DNA of 64,000 nt from Runella sp. CRIBMP (GTDB lineage: Bacteria; Bacteroidota; Bacteroidia; Cytophagales; Spirosomataceae): the NCBI RefSeq assembly GCF_009905605.1, contig NZ_JAAAKZ010000003.1, forward strand, positions 248,001-312,000, given 5' to 3'. The notes under the pieces were generated by a model. It was given only the letters and a program-made list of their open reading frames with translations, was not told the DNA's origin and ran no database searches. Both the position numbers and the translations under genes were made by a program. Positions within the stretch are counted from its first letter, which is position 1; every line of letters begins with the position of its first letter. Of the stretch, positions 52,649 through 60,955 are shown one piece after another.

Positions 52649-52773
52649 GTAGGGGCAGGCCTCGCGTCTGCCCTATCCACTGCCACCGACTATGAGAAAT
52701 TTGAGCCTAATCAAAGTTAATATGTGTTTGCCCAGATCAGCATTTTCGTTGTATCCAGGCAAACGTGCCCCTA
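52649..52773. repeat. Composite GTAGGGG element, 125 bp, MITE-like
   Basis: GTAGGGGCA at 52649-52657 and TGCCCCTAC at 52765-52773 are perfect 9-bp terminal inverted repeats. The left end also contains a complete short palindrome (52649-52676). It has no open frame of note. It provides the TAG stop codon of permease copy 13 (52773-52771). The form suggests a small non-autonomous mobile element. Confidence 0.6.
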
Positions 52774-55179
52774 CTCCGATTTCAAAGATTTTACGGGATT
52801 CATCAGGGCGGCTCGGATGGATTGCGCACTGACCGTTAATAAAGCAATACCGACGGCAACAACTCCCGCCAATCCAAATACCCACCATTGGATGTCCATG
52901 CGGTAGACAAAGTCTTTGAGCCACTCGTTCATGGCATACCACGCGATAGGCGATGCGATGACGATGGCAATCAACACGAGTTTTAAGAAATCTTTTGACA
53001 ACAACGCCGTGATTCCCAACACCGAAGCGCCCAACACTTTCCGAATGCCGATTTCCTTGGTGCGTTGGGCGGTAGTGTATGCCACCAAACCGAACAATCC
53101 CAAACAGGCCAATAAAATAGCCAAGCCCGCAAACACCGTAAACACGCGGCTGATGCGGTTTTCGTTGGCGTACATTTGGCGGTATTCTTCATCAAGGAAG
53201 GTGTAGCTGAATGGACGATGAGGCGCAAGCGTTTTCCATTTGCTTTCCAGAAAAGACAGCGTTTGCGCAATATTATTTCCCGTCATTTTAACCAACAATA
53301 CGTTGCCCCAAGTGACTGGAAAAATACCCAAAGAACCGATGGGTTGTTTCATCGAAGCAAAGTGAAAATCGCGAAAAACGCCCTTGATTTCTCCCAAACG
53401 ACCGCCCAATTTGATTTTTTTTGCAACGGCTTCCTGCGGCTTCCAGCCTAGTTGTTTGGCCAGCGTTTCGTTGATTAAAAAGCGATAATCGCTCTTGGAA
53501 TCATCTTCGGCGTTGAGCAGTTGCATGTCGGTCTCGGTAAGGTCGCTGCCCGCAATGATCTTTATATCTAAGGTTTTGGCCAAATCCTCATCGCCAGGAA
53601 ATGCCGTAATCATCTTCTGAACGGGATTGGACGTGCCTACGGTTTCCACACCGTCGCCCCATTGAATGAACGTGGGTGTTTCGTACGCCAGTGCTATATT
53701 TTTGACGTTGGGGTTTTGCGTAAATTCATTTTTCAGCGCCTTCAGATTTTTGTTGATGCGCCCATCCGTGGGTAGAGCAATAATGTGCTGTTTATCGTAG
53801 CCTAGTTTTTTGTTTTGGATATAATTCATCTGATTGTTGACCACGAGTGTACTCACAATCAGAAAAACGGAAATGATGAACTGTAACACAATCAAGGATT
53901 TACGCAACAACAACCCCGAAGCCGTATTTTTAAACGCGCCTTTCAGTACTTTGATGGGTTGGAAGTAGGATAAAGCCAAAGCAGGATAACTTCCCGCTAC
54001 AAAACTGACCAATAACCAAATGCCCGTCAATGACAGGATTCCAACGGGTTGAAAGAGAACGTTGAATGAAAGTTGGCGTTGAGAAAGTTGATTAAACAAC
54101 GGCAAAAACGTCGCTGCCGCCGCTAAACTCAGCGCCAACGCAATCAAGGTAAGCACCAACGACTCGCTCAAAAACTGCCAAAATAACTGCCCGCGCAAGG
54201 CTCCCAGTACTTTTCTCATGCCCACTTCCTTGGCGCGCTCGGTGGCGCGGGCGGTGGTGAGGTTCATGTAGTTGGTGGCGGCAATGACCAAAATAAGCAA
54301 GGCAATAACCAGAAAAATATAGACGTAGGTGATGTCGCCAGCGGCGCTCATGCCGCCTTGGGCTTCAGAATAGAGGTGAACATCGGCGAGCGGTTCGAGC
54401 AGATAAGTTACAAAATTGTTGCCAGTCATTTCGGTTTCGGCCGACTGTTGGCGCATGTACGAGGCGATTTTTGACTGAAGCGCAGCTATCGAAGTAGAAG
54501 GGCGTAGCAGTAAATAAGTGACGTAATTGGCGTTCCACCACGTCTCGGTTTTAGCGGCCGAAAGTGAGTGGAGAGACGCCACAAAGTCAAATTGTAATTG
54601 AGAATTGGAGGGAGCATCTTCGGCAATGCCTGTCACTAAATAGTCCACTTTGTCTTCTAACCGAATGATTTTGCCCACGGGTTCTTCTGTTCCAAAGTAT
54701 TTTTGGGCGGTTGAGGCCGTCAAAACCACCTGATTTGGAGCGTTGAGTACTGTTTTGGGGTTTCCTTTCAATAATTTGAACGAAAAGAAATCAAAGAAAG
54801 ATGAGTCGGCCCAGCAAAAGCGAGGCTCATTAAACAACAAGTCACCTTGTTTGACCACGACGGTACTTTGAGAGTGGGCAGGGTCGGAGACCCGAACGAA
54901 GCCTTCTACCTCGGGAAAGTCGCGCCGAAACGCTGGCCCGACTTTGGTGCCCGTCATAACGGTTTTGTTGGAGGTTCCTTCAATGCTGTAATGCATCACC
55001 GCCCGTGCAATGCGGAAACCGTTTTGGTGAAATTGGTCAAAACTCAGTTCGTGTTGGATATACAAGCCAATCAGCAGACAGGCCGTCAGGCCCGCCGCCA
55101 AACCAAATACATTGATGAATGTAAATGCCTTGTGTTTCCACAAGTTGCGCAATGTGGTTTTGAGATAATTCCGTATCAT
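52771..55179 (-). CDS. Duplicated FtsX/MacB-type permease, copy 13
   Basis: 802 residues from the ATG at 55179 (MIRNYLKTTLRNLWKHK); 13 upstream residues from 55218 are unlike the family. First coupling motif RAKEVGMRKVLGALRGQL near 318, second AQRTKEIGIRKVLGASVLGI near 711; C-terminus PVKSLKSE. The hallmark YIQHELSFDQFHQNGFRIAR follows the first helix. It is the first gene of the first five-permease run. The predicted leader is about 25 bases, downstream of the site A promoter and palindromes. Confidence 0.92.
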   Translation of the reverse strand: MIRNYLKTTLRNLWKHKAFTFINVFGLAAGLTACLLIGLYIQHELSFDQFHQNGFRIARAVMHYSIEGTSNKTVMTGTKVGPAFRRDFPEVEGFVRVSDPAHSQSTVVVKQGDLLFNEPRFCWADSSFFDFFSFKLLKGNPKTVLNAPNQVVLTASTAQKYFGTEEPVGKIIRLEDKVDYLVTGIAEDAPSNSQLQFDFVASLHSLSAAKTETWWNANYVTYLLLRPSTSIAALQSKIASYMRQQSAETEMTGNNFVTYLLEPLADVHLYSEAQGGMSAAGDITYVYIFLVIALLILVIAATNYMNLTTARATERAKEVGMRKVLGALRGQLFWQFLSESLVLTLIALALSLAAAATFLPLFNQLSQRQLSFNVLFQPVGILSLTGIWLLVSFVAGSYPALALSYFQPIKVLKGAFKNTASGLLLRKSLIVLQFIISVFLIVSTLVVNNQMNYIQNKKLGYDKQHIIALPTDGRINKNLKALKNEFTQNPNVKNIALAYETPTFIQWGDGVETVGTSNPVQKMITAFPGDEDLAKTLDIKIIAGSDLTETDMQLLNAEDDSKSDYRFLINETLAKQLGWKPQEAVAKKIKLGGRLGEIKGVFRDFHFASMKQPIGSLGIFPVTWGNVLLVKMTGNNIAQTLSFLESKWKTLAPHRPFSYTFLDEEYRQMYANENRISRVFTVFAGLAILLACLGLFGLVAYTTAQRTKEIGIRKVLGASVLGITALLSKDFLKLVLIAIVIASPIAWYAMNEWLKDFVYRMDIQWWVFGLAGVVAVGIALLTVSAQSIRAALMNPVKSLKSE

Positions 55180-55212
55180 AACAAAAGAAGAAGAAAAGGC
55201 CTGTTGAGAATT

Positions 55213-55230
55213 GTTCAAATGATGTACCAG
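55213..55230 (-). promoter_or_regulatory. Predicted sigma-54-type promoter, site A
   Basis: Minus strand CTGGTAC, five bases, TTTGA, with the 12-base GG-to-G distance. The start codon of permease copy 13 is 34 bp downstream of the element. Distance to the first upstream palindrome is 63 bp, the same as at sites B and C. Confidence 0.55.
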
Positions 55231-55282
55231 AAGAGTAAGTAGTTGATAAATAAAGATTTGTGTTTTTAGTTTCTAAAAAAAA

Positions 55283-55320
55283 TGTCCGCAAACGGACAGG
55301 TTTAGCTTCGTTTGCGGACA
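55283..55320. promoter_or_regulatory. Tandem palindromic upstream sites, site A
   Basis: TGTCC-GCAAAC-GGACA at 55283-55298 and GCTTC-GTTTGC-GGACA at 55305-55320. As at site B, the outer arms TGTCCGCAAACG and CGTTTGCGGACA form a perfect 12-bp inverted repeat over the block. It lies in the 315-bp gap shared with the divergent kinase gene. Confidence 0.65.
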
Positions 55321-55446
55321 TGCCAACGATTGATTTTTTGCCTGATTTAATACTGCTAAACTGCATTGAAGCGGGTTTTCCCCTCTATATTTTCCCCGAT
55401 AAAGTTTTAAGATACGCCCGTAAAAATGGTCTTTCTGTCGATTAAG

Positions 55447-55478
55447 TTTGAGCTTTCCCCTAATTCGTTCTAATCTTG
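55447..55478 (+). promoter_or_regulatory. Bacteroidota-type promoter of the LytS-like kinase gene
   Basis: TTTG (55447-55450), 20 bases, TAATCTTG (55471-55478), one mismatch to TAnnTTTG. The start codon is 17 bp further on, which implies a very short leader. Confidence 0.6.
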
Positions 55479-55494
55479 TAGCAAACTTAATGTA

Positions 55495-56550
55495 ATGGAA
55501 TTAGGAAAATCAATCAGCAGTTTAACCGTTTTTGTGCACCTAATGGTGTGGTTGCTGCTTGGATTTATTGTCCTTTTTTATCCACCCCTTACTTGGGATA
55601 TGACCGTTCCTACGGCCTTCTGGGTCAAGCAGATTCTGAATTTTTTTATGTTGGCAGGGATGTTTTATTTCAACGCACTTTACATGGTCCCCGCGTTTTT
55701 AGTCAATGAAAAAAAAACGGTGTTTATTGGGTGGTTTGTGGGGGCCATCGTTTGTTTTTTGATACTGGCCCGAATCATAGAAATTAATCTTCATGTAAAC
55801 GAGCAAATGGCGGCCTTAAAAGGCAGTAAAAGCGTTAAGAGTAAATATACACTTGATGTGCACCTGTTTATGGTTGCTATTTTGGTTATGGTGGTCAGTA
55901 CAGGTTTTGCCGCCGCTCAACGGTGGCAGGCAGAAGCCAAAAAGCATGAAATGATTGAGAAACAGCACATTGCTTCTGAATTGGCGTTGTTGAAAGCGCA
56001 GATAAACCCTCATTTTTTTTTCAATACCCTCAACAATATTTATGCCCTGACCTATTCAGATATTCCAGTGTCGAGAGAGGCTATTTTGAAACTTTCCCGC
56101 ATGATGCGTTATCTATTGTACGAAACCCCGTTGGAGAGGGCGTTGTTGAGTCAGGAGATTTCTTTCATGAATGACTATATTGAATTGATGAAATTACGCC
56201 TTCATGCCTGTACAACCTTGGAGGTTCAGGAATTTAAGGCGGATCATGAATATTCGGTAGCGCCAATGCTTCTGTTGCCATTTATTGAAAATGCTTTCAA
56301 ACACGGAACCAGTTCGCTGAACAAAACGGCCATTTTGATTGCACTCAACGCCCAAAATGGCTTCCTAACCCTAAAAGTAAAGAATCAAATACACGCCAAT
56401 AAGGATGCCGTTGGGGATACCAACGGAGGCATTGGGCTAGTTAATACCAAACGAAGGCTTGATTTACTCTATCCTGGTCGACATTCGCTTATCATTGATG
56501 AAGATTTTGAAAACAAAACCTACCAAGTTGAGTTGAAAGTAGAATTGTAG
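55495..56550 (+). CDS. LytS-type sensor histidine kinase
   Basis: A 351-residue inner-membrane kinase of the His_kinase (LytS/YehU) family. Four membrane helices lie in the first 140 residues with only short loops outside, so it has no large periplasmic sensor domain. A short coiled stretch (KKHEMIEKQHIASELALLKAQ) leads to the phospho-acceptor motif INPHFFFNTLNNI (His near 172). The ATP-binding parts are LPFIENAFKHG near 262 and GGIGLVNTKRRLDLLYPG near 312. It should phosphorylate the LytTR regulator encoded 27 bp downstream. It is transcribed away from the permease array from its own promoter, sharing a 315-bp intergenic region. Confidence 0.93.
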   Translation: MELGKSISSLTVFVHLMVWLLLGFIVLFYPPLTWDMTVPTAFWVKQILNFFMLAGMFYFNALYMVPAFLVNEKKTVFIGWFVGAIVCFLILARIIEINLHVNEQMAALKGSKSVKSKYTLDVHLFMVAILVMVVSTGFAAAQRWQAEAKKHEMIEKQHIASELALLKAQINPHFFFNTLNNIYALTYSDIPVSREAILKLSRMMRYLLYETPLERALLSQEISFMNDYIELMKLRLHACTTLEVQEFKADHEYSVAPMLLLPFIENAFKHGTSSLNKTAILIALNAQNGFLTLKVKNQIHANKDAVGDTNGGIGLVNTKRRLDLLYPGRHSLIIDEDFENKTYQVELKVEL

Positions 56551-56576
56551 ATACCGCCATTCCCACCAAAAAAGCC

Positions 56577-57284
56577 ATGAAATTAAATTGTATTACCGTA
56601 GATGATGAACCACCTGCACTCGGGCTGCTCAATACTTTTGTGGAGCAAACTCCCTTTTTGAATTTAACGGGCCAGTATGCCAACGGGGTGGAAGCGCTAC
56701 AAGCCATTCATAACCAGCCAATACACCTTGTTTTTTTGGATATTCAGATGCCGGATTTAAACGGAATGGAGCTGGCGCGGATTATCAGCCAAACAAATTC
56801 ATTGGTGCAAACCCGCATTGTGTTTACCACGGCCTACAACCAGTTTGCGGTCGAAGGCTACAAAGTAGATGCGCTTGATTATCTGATGAAACCATTCAGT
56901 TACGAAGAGTTTTTAAGGGCCGCCACCAAGGGAAAAAACCATTTTGAGTTGGCTGAAAATAACTTTCAAGACAACTGCATGTTTGTGAAATCTGACTACA
57001 AACTGATTCGGGTAGATTTTGATTCTATTTTGTACATCGAATCGTTCAAGGATTACGTCAAGATTCATCTCACCGCGCCTGCCGCCCCCATCATTACGCT
57101 GAGTCGCCTGAAAGCCATCGAAGATAAGCTACCTCCCTCAAGGTTTCTCCGGATACACCGCTCATTTATTGTCGCCATTCATAAAGTGGATTCAATCAGC
57201 AGAAATGCCGTTTCTATCGGAAAAACAACACTTTCGGTGGGCGATTTGTACAAGGATACTTTTAAGGAATTAATGGGCGTATAG
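56577..57284 (+). CDS. LytTR-family response regulator
   Basis: A 235-residue regulator. The receiver domain (1-120) has the acidic pair in ITVDDEP (D9, D10), the phospho-acceptor D55 in LVFLDIQMPDLNG, the Thr switch in IVFTTAYN and the Lys in DYLMKPFSYEEF. The LytTR DNA-binding domain (about 135-235) has YKLIRVDFDSILYIESFKDY, SRFLRIHRSFIVAIHKVDSI and the C-terminal VSIGKTTLSVGDLYKDTF (given in short parts). It forms a two-gene unit with the kinase. Targets are unknown; the nearby permease array is an obvious but unproven candidate, because the palindromes there do not look like LytTR direct repeats. Confidence 0.93.
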   Translation: MKLNCITVDDEPPALGLLNTFVEQTPFLNLTGQYANGVEALQAIHNQPIHLVFLDIQMPDLNGMELARIISQTNSLVQTRIVFTTAYNQFAVEGYKVDALDYLMKPFSYEEFLRAATKGKNHFELAENNFQDNCMFVKSDYKLIRVDFDSILYIESFKDYVKIHLTAPAAPIITLSRLKAIEDKLPPSRFLRIHRSFIVAIHKVDSISRNAVSIGKTTLSVGDLYKDTFKELMGV

Positions 57285-57462
57285 AAGAATTTAGGCTTAT
57301 ACAGGAGACAAATGGGGCTTGTTTGCCCGAACTTATTTCTCTGGTTAGAGAGTGCATCTGTCGATAAATTCATCCTCTCTGGCTGAGTTTTATTGTAGTT
57401 ATTGACGCAGAATAGTAGTTTTAAAGTTGCTTAATTTATTTAAGTAGATAGATAATAGACTT

Positions 57463-57497
57463 ACACCCTTTTGGCGATGCCGGAGGGGTGTTTTTTT
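57463..57497 (+). terminator. Terminator downstream of the LytTR gene
   Basis: ACACCC pairs with GGGTGT, with an inner GGC-GAT-GCC hairpin, followed by TTTTTTT. It is 178 bp after the regulator's stop; the stretch before it (57285-57462) holds no convincing gene. Confidence 0.8.
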
Positions 57498-57642
57498 ATT
57501 TGCCATACTCGTTGGATTATGTGGTTAAAGAAAACGATGATATTCCGAGGTAGTTAGCCGTCGAAAATGTTTGAAAAACGTACTAAAATAGAGTGACAGA
57601 CGTTATATTACTTTAATGTAATGTGTTATAATTCAATAACTT
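57498..57642. other. Intergenic region before the lipoprotein gene
   Basis: With the preceding 57285-57497 this makes a 358-bp gap without genes. I see no good promoter; an ATTAC/GTAAT small inverted repeat lies near 57607-57622. Nothing else is supported. Confidence 0.4.
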
Positions 57643-58461
57643 ATGAAATTCGCCGTTCTAATTTCTATTCTTGTGTTGGCAATGGGATTGTTGGCTTGTG
57701 AAAAAATAGACTCCGAAGAACCCCCAATCCCTACTGTACCAGAACTGACGCTTGCCGAAAAAGCGAAAAAATATACCGATGAACATCCAGATATTCAGTC
57801 TCCCTTGATAGTTAATGCCCTTCCTAAATCGGTAAATGTTGCGCTGGGTAGTGTATTCGTTGATACTTTTAAGTTTGGTTACAATGCACAGGAGCAATTA
57901 GTGCAAATCTCTACGGATAGAGGTCCGGTACTTGATATTACCCTTGACCAAACGGCTCGCAAAGCTACTGGTAGATTTGGTAAGCAGGAACTCAACTTTC
58001 AACTCGATCAGAACGGCTTAGCTGAAAGTGCCGTGGGTTTTTTTCCAAGTGGGAAGGAGGCTAATAATCAATATTTTTATAAAAATGGCTATTTGGTGGC
58101 CATGACGGATAAACTTTACCTGACAACCTTAAAATACAGTGGAAACGGAGATTTATTGGAGTGGAAAGGTACAACCCATCAAGGGGAAAGAGTGAATATC
58201 TCATATGAATACACTGATTACCCCAATACCATTCGCCAGGAAGTTACCTATTGGACGACTAACCATTTATCTTTCAGAGGTGATTTTTTAGGGAAATACA
58301 GCAGTAAATTGTTGAAAAAGGCAGTGATTAGTGTCCCTTCCTTAAGTGGCAGTACTTTTGTGCTTGATTTTGAATATACTTTTGACATTAAAGGCCGTGT
58401 TTCTAGAATGCTGATTAAACGAGATGCATTGTCAGATGTTTTGTATGAATATCGTTATTAG
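57643..58461 (+). CDS. Lipoprotein of unknown function
   Basis: A 272-residue protein with a clear lipobox (MGLLACEKID; Cys19), a proline/glutamate spacer and then a beta-rich domain with repeated strands such as YNAQEQLVQISTDRG, YKNGYLVAMTDKLYLTTLKYS and YTFDIKGRVSRMLIKRD. The pattern 'strand, asparagine/glycine turn, strand' recalls Bacteroidota DUF4595-like or Rhs-type sheet proteins, but I cannot name a family with certainty. It is a single-gene unit ended by a strong terminator. Confidence 0.8.
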   Translation: MKFAVLISILVLAMGLLACEKIDSEEPPIPTVPELTLAEKAKKYTDEHPDIQSPLIVNALPKSVNVALGSVFVDTFKFGYNAQEQLVQISTDRGPVLDITLDQTARKATGRFGKQELNFQLDQNGLAESAVGFFPSGKEANNQYFYKNGYLVAMTDKLYLTTLKYSGNGDLLEWKGTTHQGERVNISYEYTDYPNTIRQEVTYWTTNHLSFRGDFLGKYSSKLLKKAVISVPSLSGSTFVLDFEYTFDIKGRVSRMLIKRDALSDVLYEYRY

Positions 58462-58486
58462 AAATCACCACTGTCAATATTGCTTT

Positions 58487-58517
58487 ACTCGTCGGATAAT
58501 ATCCGACGAGTTTTTTT
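58487..58517 (+). terminator. Terminator after the lipoprotein gene
   Basis: ACTCGTCGGAT and ATCCGACGAGT are perfect 11-base arms with a 3-base loop, followed by TTTTTTT. Confidence 0.9.
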
Positions 58518-58542
58518 ATGAGTTTTTTAAAAATAACCATCG

Positions 58543-58573
58543 TTTGATATTTGCCAATCTGCCTCTACCTTTG
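58543..58573 (+). promoter_or_regulatory. Bacteroidota-type promoter of the M3 peptidase gene
   Basis: TTTG (58543-58546), 19 bases, TACCTTTG (58566-58573): exact match to both elements with normal spacing. The start codon is 34 bp downstream. Confidence 0.75.
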
Positions 58574-58606
58574 GCCTTTTGTTTTAAACTTCATTAACGT
58601 ACTGCG

Positions 58607-60724
58607 ATGAAAAAGACCGTAACCATTTTATTATCAGTAATTTACTTGACTGCGCTTGTATCGATGGATGTTGCTTCTCAAAACCCTTTTTTTAGTAACT
58701 ACAACACGCCTTTTGGCGTGCCGCCCTTTGCTCAAATCAAAAATGAGCATTTTGAACCCGCTTTTATCGAAGGCATGAAACAACAGGCGGCGGAGATTGC
58801 GGCCATTACCGCCCAAAAAGAAGCGCCAACCTTTACCAATACGATTTTGGCGCTGGAAAACAGCGGGGATTTGCTAGACCGCGTCGGAAGCGTGTTTTTT
58901 AATTTTAACAGCGCCAATACCAACGAAGGTATTCAGAAAATTGCCCAGACGCTGTCGCCAAAAATGTCTAAGCACCGCGACGATATTCAACTGAATACAG
59001 AATTGTTTAAGCGGGTAAAAACCGTTTATGACCAACGTAGTACCGCAAAATTAACGCGAGAACAGCTGATGTTGCTCGAAAAAACCTACAAAAGCTTTGT
59101 GCGTAGCGGTGCGGCCCTCTCGGCCGAGAAGCAAGAACGGATGCGTAAAATCAACGCCGAAATGTCGCTGCTAACTTTAAAATTCGGTCAGAATCTGTTG
59201 GCCGAAAACAACAATTATACGTTGGTGATTGATAAAAAAGAAGACTTGAGTGGCTTGCCAGAGTCGCTGGTTGCCGCCGCTGCCGATGATGCCAAAAAGC
59301 GAAAAATGGAAGGTAAATGGGTGTTTACGTTACAAAACCCCAGCATTATGCCTTTTTTGCAATATGCCGATAATCGTTCATTACGGGAAAAGATTTTGAA
59401 AGCCTACCTCGAACGCGGAAACCACAACGACGCTTACGACAACAAAGCCATCATGACAAACATCGTGGCGTTGCGGGCCGAAAAAGCGGCCTTGCTTGGT
59501 TACGAAAACCATGCGGCCTACGTGTTGGAAGAGAGCATGTCGAAAACATCCACCAAAGTGAGCGAGTTGTTGAACCAATTGTGGACTGCCACCGTGCCCG
59601 TGACCAAACAGGAAGCGACTGAGTTGCAGACCTTGATGGACAAAGACGGCAAAAACGAAAAACTAGAAAGTTGGGATTGGCGCTACTATGCCGAAAAATT
59701 GCGTAAGCAAAAATATGACCTCAACGAAGAGGAATTACGTCCTTATTTTTCGTTGGAAAACGTGCGTAAGGGTATTTTTACGCTTTGCGAACGACTCTAC
59801 GGCCTGAAATTTGAGTCGCGTGCCGATATTCCCGTGTACCACGAAGAGGCCACAGCCTATGAAGTAAAAGAGGCCAATGGGCAACACTTGGGCGTCATAT
59901 ACATGGATTTTCATCCGCGCGCGAGCAAGCGCGGCGGTGCCTGGATGACGAGTTACCGTAAGCAAGAAATGGAAAACGGCAAGCGGATAGCTCCAGTAGT
60001 TTCTATCGTTTGTAATTTTTCCCGCCCTTCGGGAAGTGCTCCCGCCTTGCTCAGCATGGATGAAGTGCAGACGTTCTTTCATGAGTTTGGGCACGCGTTG
60101 CACGGCCTACTGTCCAACGTCAATTACGGAAGCCTGTCGGGTACGTCGGTGCCGCGTGATTTTGTAGAGTTGCCTTCACAAATCATGGAAAACTGGGCAA
60201 CCGAGCCAGAAATGTTGAAATTGTACGCCAAACATTACCAAACAGGCGCGGTGATCCCTGAGGCACTTATTGAAAAAATGAAAAAAAGCAGTTTGTTCAA
60301 TCAGGGCTTTGAAACGTCGGAATACTTGGCGGCATCGTTGCTTGACATGAGTTACCACACTTTAAAACCTGGTCAAACGCCAACGGATGTGCTGACGTTT
60401 GAAAAAGAAGCGATGGATAAAATCGGCCTGATTTCTCAAATTCCGCCGCGTTATCGCACTACTTATTTCCAGCATATTTTCTCGGGCGGGTATTCGGCAG
60501 GCTATTACAGCTACATTTGGTCGGCGGTGTTGGATGCCGATGCGTTTGAAGTTTTTAAGCAAAAAGGCCTTTTTGACCCCAAATCGGCTCAATCTTTCCG
60601 TAAAAATGTACTCGAAAAAGGCGGAACCGACGAACCGATGTCACTTTACCTCAACTTCCGTGGTGCCGAGCCAGACATTAAACCGCTCCTGCGCCGTCGG
60701 GGATTGATGAAGGACGTGAATTAA
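58607..60724 (+). CDS. Exported M3-family peptidyl-dipeptidase (Dcp-like)
   Basis: A 705-residue zinc metallopeptidase with a signal peptide (MKKTVTILLSVIYLTALVSM, cleavage near ASQN). The N-terminal region FSNYNTPFGVPPFAQIKNEHF is typical of oligopeptidase A/Dcp. The zinc motif HEFGHALHG is near residue 490 and the third ligand Glu is in DFVELPSQ about 28 residues on. The C-terminal YSAGYYSYIWSAVLDADAFEVF is the substrate-binding loop of the family. Dcp enzymes remove dipeptides from peptide C-termini; here the signal peptide places it in the periplasm or outside. It has its own promoter and terminator. Confidence 0.93.
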   Translation: MKKTVTILLSVIYLTALVSMDVASQNPFFSNYNTPFGVPPFAQIKNEHFEPAFIEGMKQQAAEIAAITAQKEAPTFTNTILALENSGDLLDRVGSVFFNFNSANTNEGIQKIAQTLSPKMSKHRDDIQLNTELFKRVKTVYDQRSTAKLTREQLMLLEKTYKSFVRSGAALSAEKQERMRKINAEMSLLTLKFGQNLLAENNNYTLVIDKKEDLSGLPESLVAAAADDAKKRKMEGKWVFTLQNPSIMPFLQYADNRSLREKILKAYLERGNHNDAYDNKAIMTNIVALRAEKAALLGYENHAAYVLEESMSKTSTKVSELLNQLWTATVPVTKQEATELQTLMDKDGKNEKLESWDWRYYAEKLRKQKYDLNEEELRPYFSLENVRKGIFTLCERLYGLKFESRADIPVYHEEATAYEVKEANGQHLGVIYMDFHPRASKRGGAWMTSYRKQEMENGKRIAPVVSIVCNFSRPSGSAPALLSMDEVQTFFHEFGHALHGLLSNVNYGSLSGTSVPRDFVELPSQIMENWATEPEMLKLYAKHYQTGAVIPEALIEKMKKSSLFNQGFETSEYLAASLLDMSYHTLKPGQTPTDVLTFEKEAMDKIGLISQIPPRYRTTYFQHIFSGGYSAGYYSYIWSAVLDADAFEVFKQKGLFDPKSAQSFRKNVLEKGGTDEPMSLYLNFRGAEPDIKPLLRRRGLMKDVN

Positions 60725-60760
60725 GGAGTTGTCGGTTATCCGTTAATTGTTATCAGTATT

Positions 60761-60797
60761 AAGGAGATTTGAACGTTTGTTCAGGTCTCCTTTTTTT
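60761..60797 (+). terminator. Terminator after the M3 peptidase gene
   Basis: AAGGAGA and TCTCCTT arms with an inner TGAAC/GTTCA pair and a 2-base internal loop, followed by a T-run. Confidence 0.75.
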
Positions 60798-60955
60798 GCT
60801 TTGGAGAAGCCCGAGTCTTGGGGGTAGATATAATAATCGGGTTTGCTTTCCATCAGTCAATATGGCCTGTCTATCCTTTCGATTCCGGGCTTTATCCTAT
60901 TTTGCTTTCTGCGTGATTAATTCCGACTCACCTTTGTTGCATCAATCACGCAACC

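Noticed and set aside
55283-55320. Control block palindromes as intrinsic terminators or as LytTR binding sites
   Set aside because: They lack a following T-run in the gene direction and occur upstream of genes at a fixed distance from a promoter-like element; LytTR regulators usually bind direct repeats of about 9 bp, not TGTCC-N6-GGACA palindromes.
55260-55445. A 61-codon plus-strand open frame before the kinase gene
   Set aside because: It runs through the inverted repeats of control block A, has no recognisable protein features and its start has no support; chance frame.
57285-57462. Search for a gene or RNA in the gap after the LytTR gene
   Set aside because: Only short frames without features and no tRNA-like cloverleaf were visible.
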